Shown here one piece after another: positions 42,374 to 53,221 of a stretch of 64,000 bases of DNA (the first letter of the stretch is position 1; every line of letters starts with the position of its first letter). Both the position numbers and the translations under genes were made by a program. Origin of the DNA: Palauibacter sp022826685. GTDB lineage: Bacteria; Gemmatimonadota; Gemmatimonadetes; Palauibacterales; Palauibacteraceae. A model generated the notes under the pieces. That model saw nothing but the letters and a program-made list of their open reading frames with translations. It did no database searches and was not told where the DNA came from. The stretch lies in NCBI RefSeq assembly GCF_965221685.1, contig NZ_OZ244907.1; one strand, written 5' to 3'.

Positions 42374-43009
42374 TCAGCCTCCGAGCGGAATCACGACGCC
42401 GGCCTGAATCGTCAGGGTTCGATGCTTGCCGCTGTCCGGTTCATCCTGGGCGATATTCGCGAATCCCATCGAATACACGAGGTCGAGTCCCAGCCGCAGG
42501 CTTTCGGAGACCGCCAGTTCCGCGCCGGCTCCGACGGCGACCCCGAAGTCCATGGCCGTCGGGTCGGGGTCTTCGCACGATGCCGATTCATTCACCGAGC
42601 CGAATTCCCCGAGATCGAGATTGGCGCTCGCGTTGCAGGAGAGGTTGAAAGCCGCCCATGGACCGAACAGGACGCCGACGGACGGTCCGCCGCCGTCCCG
42701 CGGCGTTCCCATCCTCGCCAGGGCCGACAGCTGGAAATAGTCCATCTGGAGACTGATCGACCCGATGCCGGTTTCCGATGCGCCGGAACCCTTCTGCGCG
42801 TATGCTCCGCCGACCCGAAGCTCGACCGAGTTGGCGAGGGGGAGGGCGGCGTCCACTCCGACGATCATTCCCATGCGGGCGTCCTGCGTCAGATCGCCCT
42901 CTGCGGAGACCGTGGACCGGTTCAGCCCGGCCCGGATTCCCACCATCGTCTGTGCCGCCAGCGGGGCGGCAACGAGCAGCGGCAGGAGTGACACGATGAT
43001 TCTGCGCAT
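42374..43009 (-). CDS. Outer-membrane beta-barrel protein (PorT-like), 211 aa
   Basis: ATG at 43009 follows AAAGGAG and begins a signal peptide (MRRIIVSLLPLLVAAPLAAQ). The mature part alternates hydrophobic and polar residues in strands ending in aromatic or glycine turns (VGIRAGLNRSTVS, VELRVGGAYAQKG, GVAVGAGAELAVSE) and closes TIQAGVVIPLGG, typical of 8-strand PorT/OmpW-like barrels. An in-frame ATG at 43027 overlaps the upstream stop as ATGA and is an alternative start. It probably shares an operon with the upstream lipoprotein. Confidence 0.7.
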   Translation of the reverse strand: MRRIIVSLLPLLVAAPLAAQTMVGIRAGLNRSTVSAEGDLTQDARMGMIVGVDAALPLANSVELRVGGAYAQKGSGASETGIGSISLQMDYFQLSALARMGTPRDGGGPSVGVLFGPWAAFNLSCNASANLDLGEFGSVNESASCEDPDPTAMDFGVAVGAGAELAVSESLRLGLDLVYSMGFANIAQDEPDSGKHRTLTIQAGVVIPLGG

Positions 43010-43023
43010 GGGTGAAGCTCCTT

Positions 43024-43416
43024 TCATGGAGTCCTGCTCAGCGTGCGGAGGTAGTCGGCGATGGCGTCCTCGCTCAGCGACTGGCGACCGCGACATTCGG
43101 AGGTCCACCCGAAGCCCCTCGCCGCCGAATACCCCCACAGCAGGCCCGGCGGTGCCAGAATGGCTGTCATCGCCCCGTCGGAGATAACGTCGGGGACGAG
43201 AAGATCGTCGGATTCGTAGGTCAGTACGCGAACGATGCCGGCAACCATGAGACCCGCGCCGGCCGCATCGAGTATCGGGGCGACGGGTGAGGTGGTGCAG
43301 TCTCTGGCTGCGGGTCCGTCGGCGAGCCGGGGCTTCTTCAGCAACGCCAGGGAGCAGCCGTTCACGGACAAGGCGACGAGGAGCAACAGCAGCGGACGCG
43401 CCACGATACGGACCAT
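43024..43416 (-). CDS. Small lipoprotein, 130 aa
   Basis: ATG at 43416 gives a signal peptide with lipobox (LVALSVNGCSLALL); the longer open frame upstream is unconvincing. A hydrophobic segment (AAGAGLMVAGIVRVL) follows in the mature part, and two more cysteines (ARDCTTSP, SECRGR) could form a disulfide. No family recognised. The TGA overlaps a possible start of the beta-barrel gene, so the two are likely co-expressed. Confidence 0.55.
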   Translation of the reverse strand: MVRIVARPLLLLLVALSVNGCSLALLKKPRLADGPAARDCTTSPVAPILDAAGAGLMVAGIVRVLTYESDDLLVPDVISDGAMTAILAPPGLLWGYSAARGFGWTSECRGRQSLSEDAIADYLRTLSRTP

Positions 43417-43728
43417 CGGAACCTCCTTGAGCCTGCGGGTGTTTCGAAAGGTTCCATCCGCCAATCGGTCGCACCATCCCCAAAACAGGGGACGGGCCGG
43501 GACGATCAATAGGACCGCCGCGTCACCGAGTCCGGATTGGTTCGGACCGTCGGATAGCGTCCGCCGCCTCCCCCGATACCGCCGCTCCGGTGCGTTCCGC
43601 GGGCTCGGCGCCGTTGACCCCGCGCGGGACTGAACGGACATTCACATCCGCGTGTTATGACAGGTTGTGAAGGGACGGGCGGGGATGTGTTTCATCGCGA
43701 TGGACCCATTCGGAAGGATGTACCTCTC
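43417..43728. other. Divergent intergenic region
   Basis: About 310 bases between the small lipoprotein and the first amidohydrolase, transcribed away from each other. A GGAAGGA ribosome site lies 10-17 bases before the amidohydrolase ATG at 43729. No clear promoter or operator motif was recognised. Confidence 0.4.
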
Positions 43729-45440
43729 ATGAACCGAACCGCACTCGCGCGCCGGCTGGCGGGCGGGGTGGTCCCGGGCCTGCTCCTCGCGTCGCTGTCC
43801 GGCCTCGCCGCTCCGGCGCCGGCCGACGCGCAGTACATGCCGAGCCAGACCCCGGTACCTCCCCCGTTCTTCGCCCTCCAGAACGCGCGCATCGTGACCG
43901 GCACGGGCGCCGTGATCGACAACGGCACCGTCGTCATCGCCAACGGCCTCATCGAAGCCGTCGGGGCCGACGTCGACATCCCGGGCGAAGCCTGGCTGAT
44001 CGACGCCAGCGGTCTCACCGTCTACCCCGGCCTCTTCGACGGCCTCTCGCAGGTGGGGCTGGAGGGCGGGGGCGGCATTGCGCTCGGAGCCGGCGGCGGC
44101 GACAACCCCTTCCTCGCCCTCGCGCAGCAGGCGAACCAGCCGCGCACCGTGGGGCCGGAGGATCGCCCCGCGACGAACTCCTGGTTCAACGCCGCGGACA
44201 TGCTGGACTCCGACTCCGACGCGATCGAGACCTGGCGCAGCGGCGGGTTCACGAACGCGCTCGTGGCGCCCGATGACGGGATCGTGACGGGGCAGGGCGT
44301 CGTCGTGAACCTCGCGGGCGACGAGCAGGAGATGGTCGTGAAGTCGCCTGCCGCGCTGCGCGTGACGATGAGCGGTGCCGGCGGATTCCGGAGCTACCCC
44401 GGCTCGCTGATGGGCGTGATCGCCTACATCCGGCAGCTCTATCTCGACGCGGACCACGCTGGCCAGTACGAGGCGCGCTACACGGCGAACCCCGGCGGTC
44501 AGCCGCGGCCGACCTACGACCGCGCGCTCGGCCCGGTGCAGGATGCGATCGCGGGCGGCTGGCCCACGGTGATGCCGGCGAACGAAGTGCGGCAGATCCG
44601 GCGGGCGATCAAGCTCGGGCGCGACACCGGCGCGCGGCCGGTCCTCCAGGGCGCGCACGAGGCGTACGGGCTGGCCGACGAGATCGCGGCCGCGGGCGTC
44701 CCGGTGCTCGTCAACGTGGACTGGCCCGAGCGGAACCGCGACGCGGATCCGGAGGCCGAGGAGTCGCTTTCGTCGCTGAAGCGCCGCGCCTACGCGCCGA
44801 CGACCCCCGCCCGGCTCGAGGAAGCCGGGGCCGAGTGGGCCTTCTACAGCGGCACGGCGAACAGCCCCCGCGCCATGATGGACAAGGTGCGGACGGCGAT
44901 CGAGAACGGGCTCTCCGAGGAAGCGGCGCTGGAGGCGCTCACGGCCGCGCCCGCCCGCATCTACGGCGTCGACGCGCTGCTCGGCTCCGTCGAGGCGGGG
45001 AAGATCGCGAACCTCGTCGTCACCGACGGCCCGCTGTTCGATGAGGGCACCGACGTCCGGATGGTGTTCGTCGACGGCCACAGGTTCGAGGAGGAAGCGC
45101 CCGAGCCGCGGCCGACGGAGCCCCCGGCGGTCGACATGAACGGCACCTGGCTCCTTTCCCTGAACAACGACTCGCAGGAGGCGACGGCCGAACTCGAGGT
45201 TTCCGAGGACGGCACGATCTCCGGCGTGATCCAGGGCGAGCGCGGCGAGCAGCAGATCACCGAGGGCTGGGTGAGCGGCAACGAGTTCAGCATCACCGCC
45301 TCGGCCACGATGGGACCCGGCATGGAAGTCGAGATCGTCTATACCGGGACGGTCGAGGGCGATTCGATCGAGGGGAACGCCTCCTTCGGCGGCATGCGCA
45401 ACATGGACTTCACGGGCACGAGGCCCGGAGGAGGTGTCCG

Positions 45441-45444
<4 letters not shown>
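43729..45444 (+). CDS. Exported amidohydrolase-fold protein lacking HxH, with C-terminal beta domain
   Basis: This 571-residue protein has a signal peptide (MNRTALARRLAGG to PAPADAQ). The amidohydrolase shell is clear (ARIVTGTGAVIDNGTVVIAN, EALTAAPARIYGVD, GSVEAGKIANLVV). At the usual PGxIDxHxH position it reads YPGLFDGLSQVGLEG, so the first two metal ligands are gone, and the later His/Asp ligands are not evident. The last 100 residues (NGTWLLSLNNDSQEATAELE onward) form an extra beta domain. It may be a binding or structural paralogue, not an active hydrolase. It overlaps the next paralogue by 4 bases. Confidence 0.7.
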
Positions 45445-46849
<1,405 letters not shown>

Positions 46850-46853
<4 letters not shown>

Positions 46854-48262
46854 CGCGCAGATCCGGGAATTCCCTCGGTAACACTACCAACGACAGGATC
46901 GGCACCATGTTGAAGTCGATAGTCGCGACGGCGGCAGTCCTGGGGACCGTCGGATTTGCCCTGCCGGCTCACGCCGCCGCACAGGACGGCGGGACGTTCG
47001 CCGTGCAGGGGGCCACGATCCACACGGTGGCCGACGGCGTCATCGAGGGCGGGACGATCGTGATCAGGGACGGCCGCATCATCGCGGTCGGAAGCGACGT
47101 GGATATCCCGGCCGACGCCGAGATCATCGACGGGGAAGGGAAGCACGTCTTTCCCGGCATGATCGACTCTTTCAGCTCGCTCGGGCTCACGGAGATCGGG
47201 GCCGTGGCGGTGACGAACGACGCGAGCGAGCTGGGGCGCTGGAACCCGCATCTCAACGCGCATACGGCGATCCACCCCGCCAGCGAGCACATCCCGGTCG
47301 CGCGCGCGAACGGGATCACGCACTCGATGGTGGCGCCCGGGGGTGGCGGGCGCGGCTTCGGCGGCGGCGGCTCCGGCATCCAGGGTCAGGCCACGCTCAT
47401 CCATCTCGATGGCTGGACGGTGGAGGAGATGGAGATCGAGAAGACGGCGGCGATGGTCCTCGGCTGGCCCACCCTCTCGACGAGCTTCCGCGCCTTCGCC
47501 GGCTTTGGCCGTCCGTCCGGCGGCCGTTCCTTCCGCCAGGCGCAGGAGCGCTTTGACGAGCAGGTGGCGGAGATCGACGAATGGTTCGTCGCCGCGCAGC
47601 ATTACAGGCAGGCGGTGGCGTCCGGCTCGGACCGCGTGCCGCGCAACATCCAGCTCGAGCACCTGTCGCGCGTCCTCGATCGGGGGATGAAGGTCATCGT
47701 GCGGGCGAACGGCTGGCGCGAGATCGAGTCGGCGATCGAGTTCGCGGAGAAGTGGAACCTGGACCTCGTCATCGCGGGCGGAAACGGCGCGCGCGAGATC
47801 GCGGGCACGCTGGCCGAGAAGAACATCCCCGTGATCCTGGGGCCGGTGCAGCGGGTGCCGCAGGGCGAGGACACCGCGTACGACGATCCGAACACACTGC
47901 CCGGCGTGCTGCACGACGCGGGGGTCGAGATCGCGTTCGCGACCTTCAACTCGTCCGATTCGCGGACGCTCCCCTACGAAGCCGCGAACTCCGTGTCGTG
48001 GGGGCTCACGAAGGAGGCGGCGCTGGAGGCGGTGACGCTGGCCCCGGCGCGCGTGCTCGGCGTGGACGACCGGCTCGGGTCCCTGGAGGTCGGGAAGGTG
48101 GGGAACCTGATCGTGACCGACGGGGACCCACTCGAGATCACGACCCAGATCGAGTGGGTGTTCATCAAGGGCGTGCCGTCCGACCTGGACAACAAGCACC
48201 GCAGCCTGTGGGAGAAGTACAATAATCGCCCGGCGAGGCGGGTGACGACGACGACGACCTGA
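46850..48262 (+). CDS. Exported amidohydrolase-fold protein lacking HxH (third paralogue)
   Basis: ATG at 46850 follows GGGAGGTG and overlaps the previous stop; a second ATG at 46907 begins the signal peptide proper (MLKSIVATAAVLGTVGF to HAAAQD). The shell matches its neighbours (GATIHTVADGVIEGGTIVIR, ALEAVTLAPARVLGVDDRLG), but the HxH position reads FPGMIDSFSSLGLTEIG. A glycine-rich loop (GGGGRGFGGGGSG) lies near residue 165. The late Asp (NSSDSR) survives. It is followed by a strong hairpin terminator. Confidence 0.7.
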
Positions 48263-48275
48263 CGCGCGGAGTCCA

Positions 48276-48299
48276 GCCGCGGGCGCTTCGACCCGCGGC
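48276..48299. terminator. Hairpin between convergent genes
   Basis: GCCGCGGG and CCCGCGGC pair perfectly around an 8-base loop in the 39-base gap between the amidohydrolase operon and arfB. No T-run follows, as is common in GC-rich genomes. It could act in both directions. Confidence 0.6.
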
Positions 48300-48301
48300 C
48301 G

Positions 48302-48652
48302 CTATTCGTCGGACTCGGGACGGCGCCGCTGCCTCTTCGTGAGGGAGCGGCGCCGTTTCTCTTCGAGCCGCGCTTCCCGGGAGGCCCGGGTGGGTTTCGT
48401 CGGGCGGCGGGGTCGCGGCTTGTGCTCCCGCTCCCTGAGGGCGGTCCGGAGCCGGTCCAGGGCGCGGGCGCGGTTGCGGTGCTGGCTGCGGGACTCGCGC
48501 GCGGTCACGACGATGCCGGTGGGACGGTGCGTGAGCCGCACGGCCGACTCCGTCTTGTTCTGGTGCTGGCCGCCCGGACCGCCGGCCCGGAACGTCTCGA
48601 TGGTGCACTCGGCGAGCAGTTCTTCGTCGCTGCGTGACTCCGCGCCACTCAC
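48302..48652 (-). CDS. arfB: ArfB/ICT1-type ribosome rescue peptidyl-tRNA hydrolase
   Basis: This 116-residue protein carries the release-factor GGQ loop in AGGPGGQHQNKTESAVRLTH and a lysine/arginine-rich tail (from about residue 75) that in ArfB enters the empty mRNA channel of stalled ribosomes. Small size and absence of codon-recognition domains separate it from RF1/RF2. It is convergent with the amidohydrolases and divergent from the bPH2 pair. Confidence 0.8.
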   Translation of the reverse strand: MSGAESRSDEELLAECTIETFRAGGPGGQHQNKTESAVRLTHRPTGIVVTARESRSQHRNRARALDRLRTALREREHKPRPRRPTKPTRASREARLEEKRRRSLTKRQRRRPESDE

Positions 48653-48736
48653 GGCTGCCTCCCTCGGATCGCCGGCCGGTTCCCGCCGGTCCGGAGCGCC
48701 GACACGAAAACCGTTCGATCAGCGTAACTTGTCCAC

Positions 48737-49309
48737 ATGAACGAGTCGACGCACAACCTCGAGACGGCGGACCCCGGCGACCCGACGGCCTCCGGGGACA
48801 CGGCGGCGGACGCCATCGCCGACGGCGTCCGTCACGGCCTGGACCCGCGGTCGATCCCGCTGCAGCGGGTGGTCGGCCGAATCGTCACGGCGTGCGTCTC
48901 CCTCCCGCTGGCGGTGGGCGTGGCGGTGGTGTGGGCCGCGGCCGTGCCGCCGCCGGGCGTCGTCGCGGCGATCGTGAGCGGGTGGTCCGTCATCACGGGC
49001 GTGCTCGGCTGGTGGCTGCACCGCTGGGCGGCCCTCCATCACCGCTACGCCTCGTACACGGTCAACGCGGAGGACATCGAGATCCGGAGCGGCGTCGTGT
49101 GGCGGAAGGCGATCTGCGTCCCGCGCTCCCGCGTCCAGCACACGGACGTGTCGCAGGGGCCGCTCGAGCGTCGCTACGGCCTCGGCACGCTGGGCGTCTA
49201 CACCGCCGGAACCGACTACGCGAAGGTCTCCCTCGACGGACTCGAGCACGAAACGGCGCTCCGCATCCGCGATCACCTCCTGCCGCCCGCGGGTGCCGAT
49301 GCCGTCTGA
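48737..49309 (+). CDS. Bacterial PH-domain membrane protein (YdbS-like)
   Basis: This 190-residue protein has two hydrophobic helices (VTACVSLPLAVGVAVVWAA and VVAAIVSGWSVITGVLGWWL) followed by one bPH2 domain (YASYTVNAEDIEIRSGVVW, CVPRSRVQHTDVSQGPLERR, YGLGTLGVYTAG), the arrangement of YdbS. Its last 17 bases overlap the YdbT-like gene, the usual pairing. Homologous pairs have been linked to membrane stress or antimicrobial resistance in Gram-positives; the role here is unknown. Confidence 0.8.
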   Translation: MNESTHNLETADPGDPTASGDTAADAIADGVRHGLDPRSIPLQRVVGRIVTACVSLPLAVGVAVVWAAAVPPPGVVAAIVSGWSVITGVLGWWLHRWAALHHRYASYTVNAEDIEIRSGVVWRKAICVPRSRVQHTDVSQGPLERRYGLGTLGVYTAGTDYAKVSLDGLEHETALRIRDHLLPPAGADAV

Positions 49310-50924
49310 GCCGGCGACGCCCTCGCGGGCGATGGAGCACCGGCTCCATCCGCTCTCCATCGGCTTCTCCCTCGGAAGCCAGCTCCGGCGGGCGATCTTC
49401 CCCCTGATCGTCGGGGGTGCGTCGGCCAACTTTCTCGGCGTCGTGGAGATGCGTTCCGTCCTCCTCATCGGACTCATCCCGTTCGTCGTCGGGTCCGTCG
49501 TTCGCTACCTGACGTTCCGGTACCGGTACGAGGAGGCGGAACTCGTGATCCGGAGCGGACTCCTGTTCCGGCGCGAGCGGCACGTCCCCTACGCCCGGAT
49601 CCAGAATCTCGACGCGGTACAGGGCGTCTTCCATCGCATGCTCGGCGTCGTGGAGGTCAAGCTCCAGACAGGCGGGGGACAGGAACCCGAGGCGACGCTG
49701 ACCGTCCTCCCGCTGCCGGCCCTGGAGGCGTTGCGGCAGCGCGTCCGCGAGGGGAAAGGGGAGGCGGCCGAGGAGGGGACGGTTGGCGAGGACGGGACCG
49801 TTGCAGAGGACGGAACGGCTGCCGAGGAGTCGGCGACCGCCATACCCGGCGAGCCGCCGTTGGACCCCGCCCTGGCCGGTTCGGAAGAGGGTCGCACGCT
49901 GCTGCACCTTCCCGCGCGCGAACTCCTGCTCCACGGGCTGCTCCAGAACCGCGGCATGGTGCTGATCGCGGCCGCCTTCGGCCTCGCGTGGGAGCTGGGG
50001 CTCTTCGAGCGGGCGTCCGACTGGATCGCCGGGGAGCAGTCGTGGATCGGGCCCGCGGTCGAGGGCGCGGCTTCGGACGTGGTGGCGGCCGGCATCCTGG
50101 TGACCGTGGTCGCCATTACGGCCCTGGTCGTCGCCTTCGTGATCTTTGCGCGGGTGCTTTCCGTCGCCTGGACGCTCGTCCGCCTCCACGACTACCGCGT
50201 CGTGCGGTCCGAGGAGGGGCTGCGCGCGACATTCGGCATGCTGACACAGGTCGCCGCCACCATCCCGCTGCGGCGCGTACAGACGGTGACGATCCACGAG
50301 GGACCGCTCCAGCGCTGGGCGGGCCGGGTCGCGGTCGGCGTCCAGACCGCCGGAGGAAGCCAGGCCGGGCAGTCGGGGAACGCGGACCCCCACCGGCACC
50401 GACTCGCGCCGATCCTGCGGCGGGACCGTCTGCGCGAGTTCCTCCGGGAGGTGATCCCCGAACTGGATGTCCCCGAGGTCGGCTGGGAGCCTGTGTCCCC
50501 GCTCGCGTTCCGGCGCGTGGTTAGGGGAACCTGCTTCCTCGCCACCCTCGCGTCGGTTCCGCTCTACTTCACCCTCGGCGCCTGGGGCGTGGCCTTCCAC
50601 GCCGCCTTCCTGGCCTGGGCCGTGTTCTACGCGCGGCGCTACGTCGAGTGCCTCGGGTGGGCGCTGAAGGACGACATGGTCTGGTTCCGGAGCGGCTGGC
50701 TGTGGCGCCGCACGACGATCGCCCGCTACACCCGCATCCAGGTTGTGGCACTCCGCACGACGCCGATCGACCGCTGGCGCGGCATGGCCCGGCTTCTGGT
50801 GGATACGGCGGGCGCGGGGGCCGCCGCCCACAAGGTCGACATCCCCTACCTGCCCCTGGACACGGCCCTGGAACTGAGGGCGCACCTGGCCGCCGAAGCC
50901 GCCCGCACCGCCTTCCGTTGGTAG
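49293..50924 (+). CDS. Multi-bPH2 membrane protein (YdbT-like)
   Basis: This 543-residue protein has repeated units of paired membrane helices plus a bPH2 domain: the first around ELVIRSGLLFRRERHVPYAR, the second around VVRSEEGLRATFGMLTQVAA, the third around MVWFRSGWLWRRTTIARYTR. A low-complexity Glu/Gly/Thr linker (about residues 150-190) separates the first unit. ATG at 49293 and an in-frame ATG at 49332 are both possible. Operon partner of the YdbS-like gene. Confidence 0.8.
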   Translation: MPMPSEPATPSRAMEHRLHPLSIGFSLGSQLRRAIFPLIVGGASANFLGVVEMRSVLLIGLIPFVVGSVVRYLTFRYRYEEAELVIRSGLLFRRERHVPYARIQNLDAVQGVFHRMLGVVEVKLQTGGGQEPEATLTVLPLPALEALRQRVREGKGEAAEEGTVGEDGTVAEDGTAAEESATAIPGEPPLDPALAGSEEGRTLLHLPARELLLHGLLQNRGMVLIAAAFGLAWELGLFERASDWIAGEQSWIGPAVEGAASDVVAAGILVTVVAITALVVAFVIFARVLSVAWTLVRLHDYRVVRSEEGLRATFGMLTQVAATIPLRRVQTVTIHEGPLQRWAGRVAVGVQTAGGSQAGQSGNADPHRHRLAPILRRDRLREFLREVIPELDVPEVGWEPVSPLAFRRVVRGTCFLATLASVPLYFTLGAWGVAFHAAFLAWAVFYARRYVECLGWALKDDMVWFRSGWLWRRTTIARYTRIQVVALRTTPIDRWRGMARLLVDTAGAGAAAHKVDIPYLPLDTALELRAHLAAEAARTAFRW

Positions 50925-50945
50925 AGGGCCGGCGCGGCAGCGCGG

Positions 50946-53174
50946 TCAGGGGCTGTTCGTCGTCTCCTCGCGGAGGGCCTCCACGCGCCAGGAAAACTCC
51001 TCGTCGAGCTTCGAGGTGTTGCCGCGCTTGACGAACTGGATGTAACCGTCGCGGTCCACGAACCACGTTGTCGGCCAGCCCGATATACCAGCCCGCTGCA
51101 CGTAGCCATCGTCCATGAGTACCTCGAAGTCGAAGTCGTTGCGGGCAAGGTATTCGTCGACGATCTGGCGCGAGTTGTCGTTGCTGATCGACACCACGCG
51201 CACTTCGGGGTCGTCCCGGTAGCGGAGGTCGAACTTCTGATATTCGGGCATCTCGACGATGCAGGGACCGCACCAGGTGCCCCAGAAGTGCACCACCGCG
51301 ATCTTGCCGTCGAGGTCCGCCGAGTCGACCAGCGACCCATCGATCCGCGCCAACCGGAACGGTTCGTACGTCCCCGCAGCCTCGACGCGTGACTCCAGGA
51401 TCCGCTCGCGCCGGCGGATCTGATCGCGCTCGTCCAGCGTGTCGAGGTATTCCCCCATCCCTTTGCGACTACCGTAGCGGCGCTCATAGAGCGCTTCGAT
51501 TGCGGCCTGACTGGGGTTCTCACCCACCTGCGTACTCCCGAGGCCAGCGATGTACGAGTCCTCCGCACGGTCCAGCCACTCGACCGCACGGACCTCATCT
51601 CCGTCGGCCTCCGCCTCGTCTGCGAAGCGTTCGTAGACCTGCCCGAGGTGGTATCGGGCTTCTCGATTGGCCTCCGTGAGCGCCAGCGCGCGTTCGAGCG
51701 CGTGACGCCCGTCCTCGACCCGGCCCGCCTTGAAGTAGCCCCACCCCATGGCGTCGTAGACGATGCTCAGGTAGTAGCGCAGGCTCTGCTCGCGCTCCCC
51801 TTCGGTCCTGAAGACGGTCCCGAAGTTCTGGACTCGGTCGATGGCCGCCTCGAGACCTCGGTCCCTCGCGAACTCGGCCGCCTCGGCGGCATACGGAGTG
51901 GACTCGGCCATGGCAACCAGCGCGTCTCCATACGTGATGTGGGGGTTCAGCTCGTCGTACCGGACAAGTCCACGAACGGCCGCCGCCAATTCCTCGGCGG
52001 GCGGCGGATCCATTTGACTGAGTGCGAAGTAGAGGCGCAGGTACGCGCCAGCCAACTGTCGATCCGAGTACCGCGGGCGTTCAAGGAAGCGGTTCACGGC
52101 GTCGCGCACGACCTCGAGTTGCGCCCGGTACTCGGGTGAGTCGCGGCCTTTCGTCTGGTAGAGACGGTTGAGTTCGCTGCTCTCCGCACTGTATTCCCGT
52201 GCGTAAATCAGCGATGCGTGGCGACTGAGGGGAGCGCGCTCGACGACCAGAGCCTCGAGTTCCTCGGCCCGATCCGTGTCCCCCATATCCCTGTACATGC
52301 TTGCCACGGCCGAGAATCCGCGGATGGACTCGGGCCCCGCCTCCGTGAACTCGGTGATGCTGGCCTCGACGGCCGGACGCCGCTCGTCGGCGGGGAGAAC
52401 GTCCGATTCGAACAGGATCCACCAGTGCCACTGCCGGACGTCGACCGATCCGGGCGCGAGCGCCACGGCCCGCTCGATCAGCGGCAACGCCTCTTCCGGC
52501 CGGTTGGCGCGGAAGAGGTTTTCGGCCGCCCGGAGGTGTCCAATAACGTGATCCGGGAACTGCTCCCGCAGCTCCGCGTATGTGGCGAGGCTCGAGTCGG
52601 CCCATGCCGGATCGCTCAGCTCGTACTGCGCCTGAGATTCCAGTTGGGCGCGCGCAATGAGGAGTTCCGGCGTCGCCCGGGTAGCCGAATCCAGCGCAGC
52701 AAGGAAGGCGCGGGCCCCCTCGACGCCGTCGAGGCGGAGCGATTGGAGATGGGCTGCCGCGAACTCGGGACGGGGCGACGTCTCCCACGCTCTCAGACTG
52801 GGCTCGCGCGCGAGGTCCCATTCGTTCTCCGCGAAGTACGAAAGCGCCTGCGCGTAGTGTCCCCAAGGGTTGTCCGGGTCACCGGCAAGGATGGCGTCCG
52901 CCTGCTCGCGGGTTTCCTTGAACAACCACCAGGCCGCGAGTTGTTCCGCGTAGAGGGCCCGGAGTTCGGCGTCGTCCGGCGCACGTGTGACCCATTCCTC
53001 GCCGAACATCAAGCCGGCCTCGAAAGTGCGGAGGCGCACGTGGTCCCGAAGTTCGGCCTTCGCCGCCTCAAGTTCTTCGGGCGTGTAGTCGGGCGGCGTG
53101 CCGCAGCTTGCGAGGGCAGCGCACGCGAGGAGGAGTCCGACTCGGAGGACGGGAGGAGTGGAGCGAGACGGCAT
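50946..53174 (-). CDS. TPR lipoprotein with C-terminal TlpA-type thioredoxin domain (copy A)
   Basis: This 742-residue protein has a lipobox (LACAALASCGTPP). About 550 residues of TPR-like helical repeats follow (HYAQALSYFAENEWDLAREP, ALPLIERAVALAPGSVDVRQ, ARYHLGQVYERFADEAEADG). The TlpA/ResA-like thioredoxin domain at the end has FWGTWCGPCIVEMPEYQKFD (active CPC about residue 634) and WPTTWFVDRDG. It may be a periplasmic thiol-disulfide protein with a protein-binding scaffold. It is the tandem paralogue of the next gene, 47 bases apart. Confidence 0.75.
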   Translation of the reverse strand: MPSRSTPPVLRVGLLLACAALASCGTPPDYTPEELEAAKAELRDHVRLRTFEAGLMFGEEWVTRAPDDAELRALYAEQLAAWWLFKETREQADAILAGDPDNPWGHYAQALSYFAENEWDLAREPSLRAWETSPRPEFAAAHLQSLRLDGVEGARAFLAALDSATRATPELLIARAQLESQAQYELSDPAWADSSLATYAELREQFPDHVIGHLRAAENLFRANRPEEALPLIERAVALAPGSVDVRQWHWWILFESDVLPADERRPAVEASITEFTEAGPESIRGFSAVASMYRDMGDTDRAEELEALVVERAPLSRHASLIYAREYSAESSELNRLYQTKGRDSPEYRAQLEVVRDAVNRFLERPRYSDRQLAGAYLRLYFALSQMDPPPAEELAAAVRGLVRYDELNPHITYGDALVAMAESTPYAAEAAEFARDRGLEAAIDRVQNFGTVFRTEGEREQSLRYYLSIVYDAMGWGYFKAGRVEDGRHALERALALTEANREARYHLGQVYERFADEAEADGDEVRAVEWLDRAEDSYIAGLGSTQVGENPSQAAIEALYERRYGSRKGMGEYLDTLDERDQIRRRERILESRVEAAGTYEPFRLARIDGSLVDSADLDGKIAVVHFWGTWCGPCIVEMPEYQKFDLRYRDDPEVRVVSISNDNSRQIVDEYLARNDFDFEVLMDDGYVQRAGISGWPTTWFVDRDGYIQFVKRGNTSKLDEEFSWRVEALREETTNSP

Positions 53175-53221
53175 GGTGTACCTCCCGGCGGCGTGCGTTC
53201 TCGTCGTCCGGTGCGTCCCGG

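Noticed and set aside
40182..42407. 741-codon open frame on the plus strand opposite the Ig-repeat gene
   Set aside because: It is antisense to the repeat protein, whose frame has clear domain repeats and a protease motif. The antisense frame is Arg/Gly/His-rich without structure.
49062..50885. 607-codon minus-strand frame opposite the bPH2 pair
   Set aside because: Antisense shadow; the plus-strand bPH2 domains and membrane helices are convincing.
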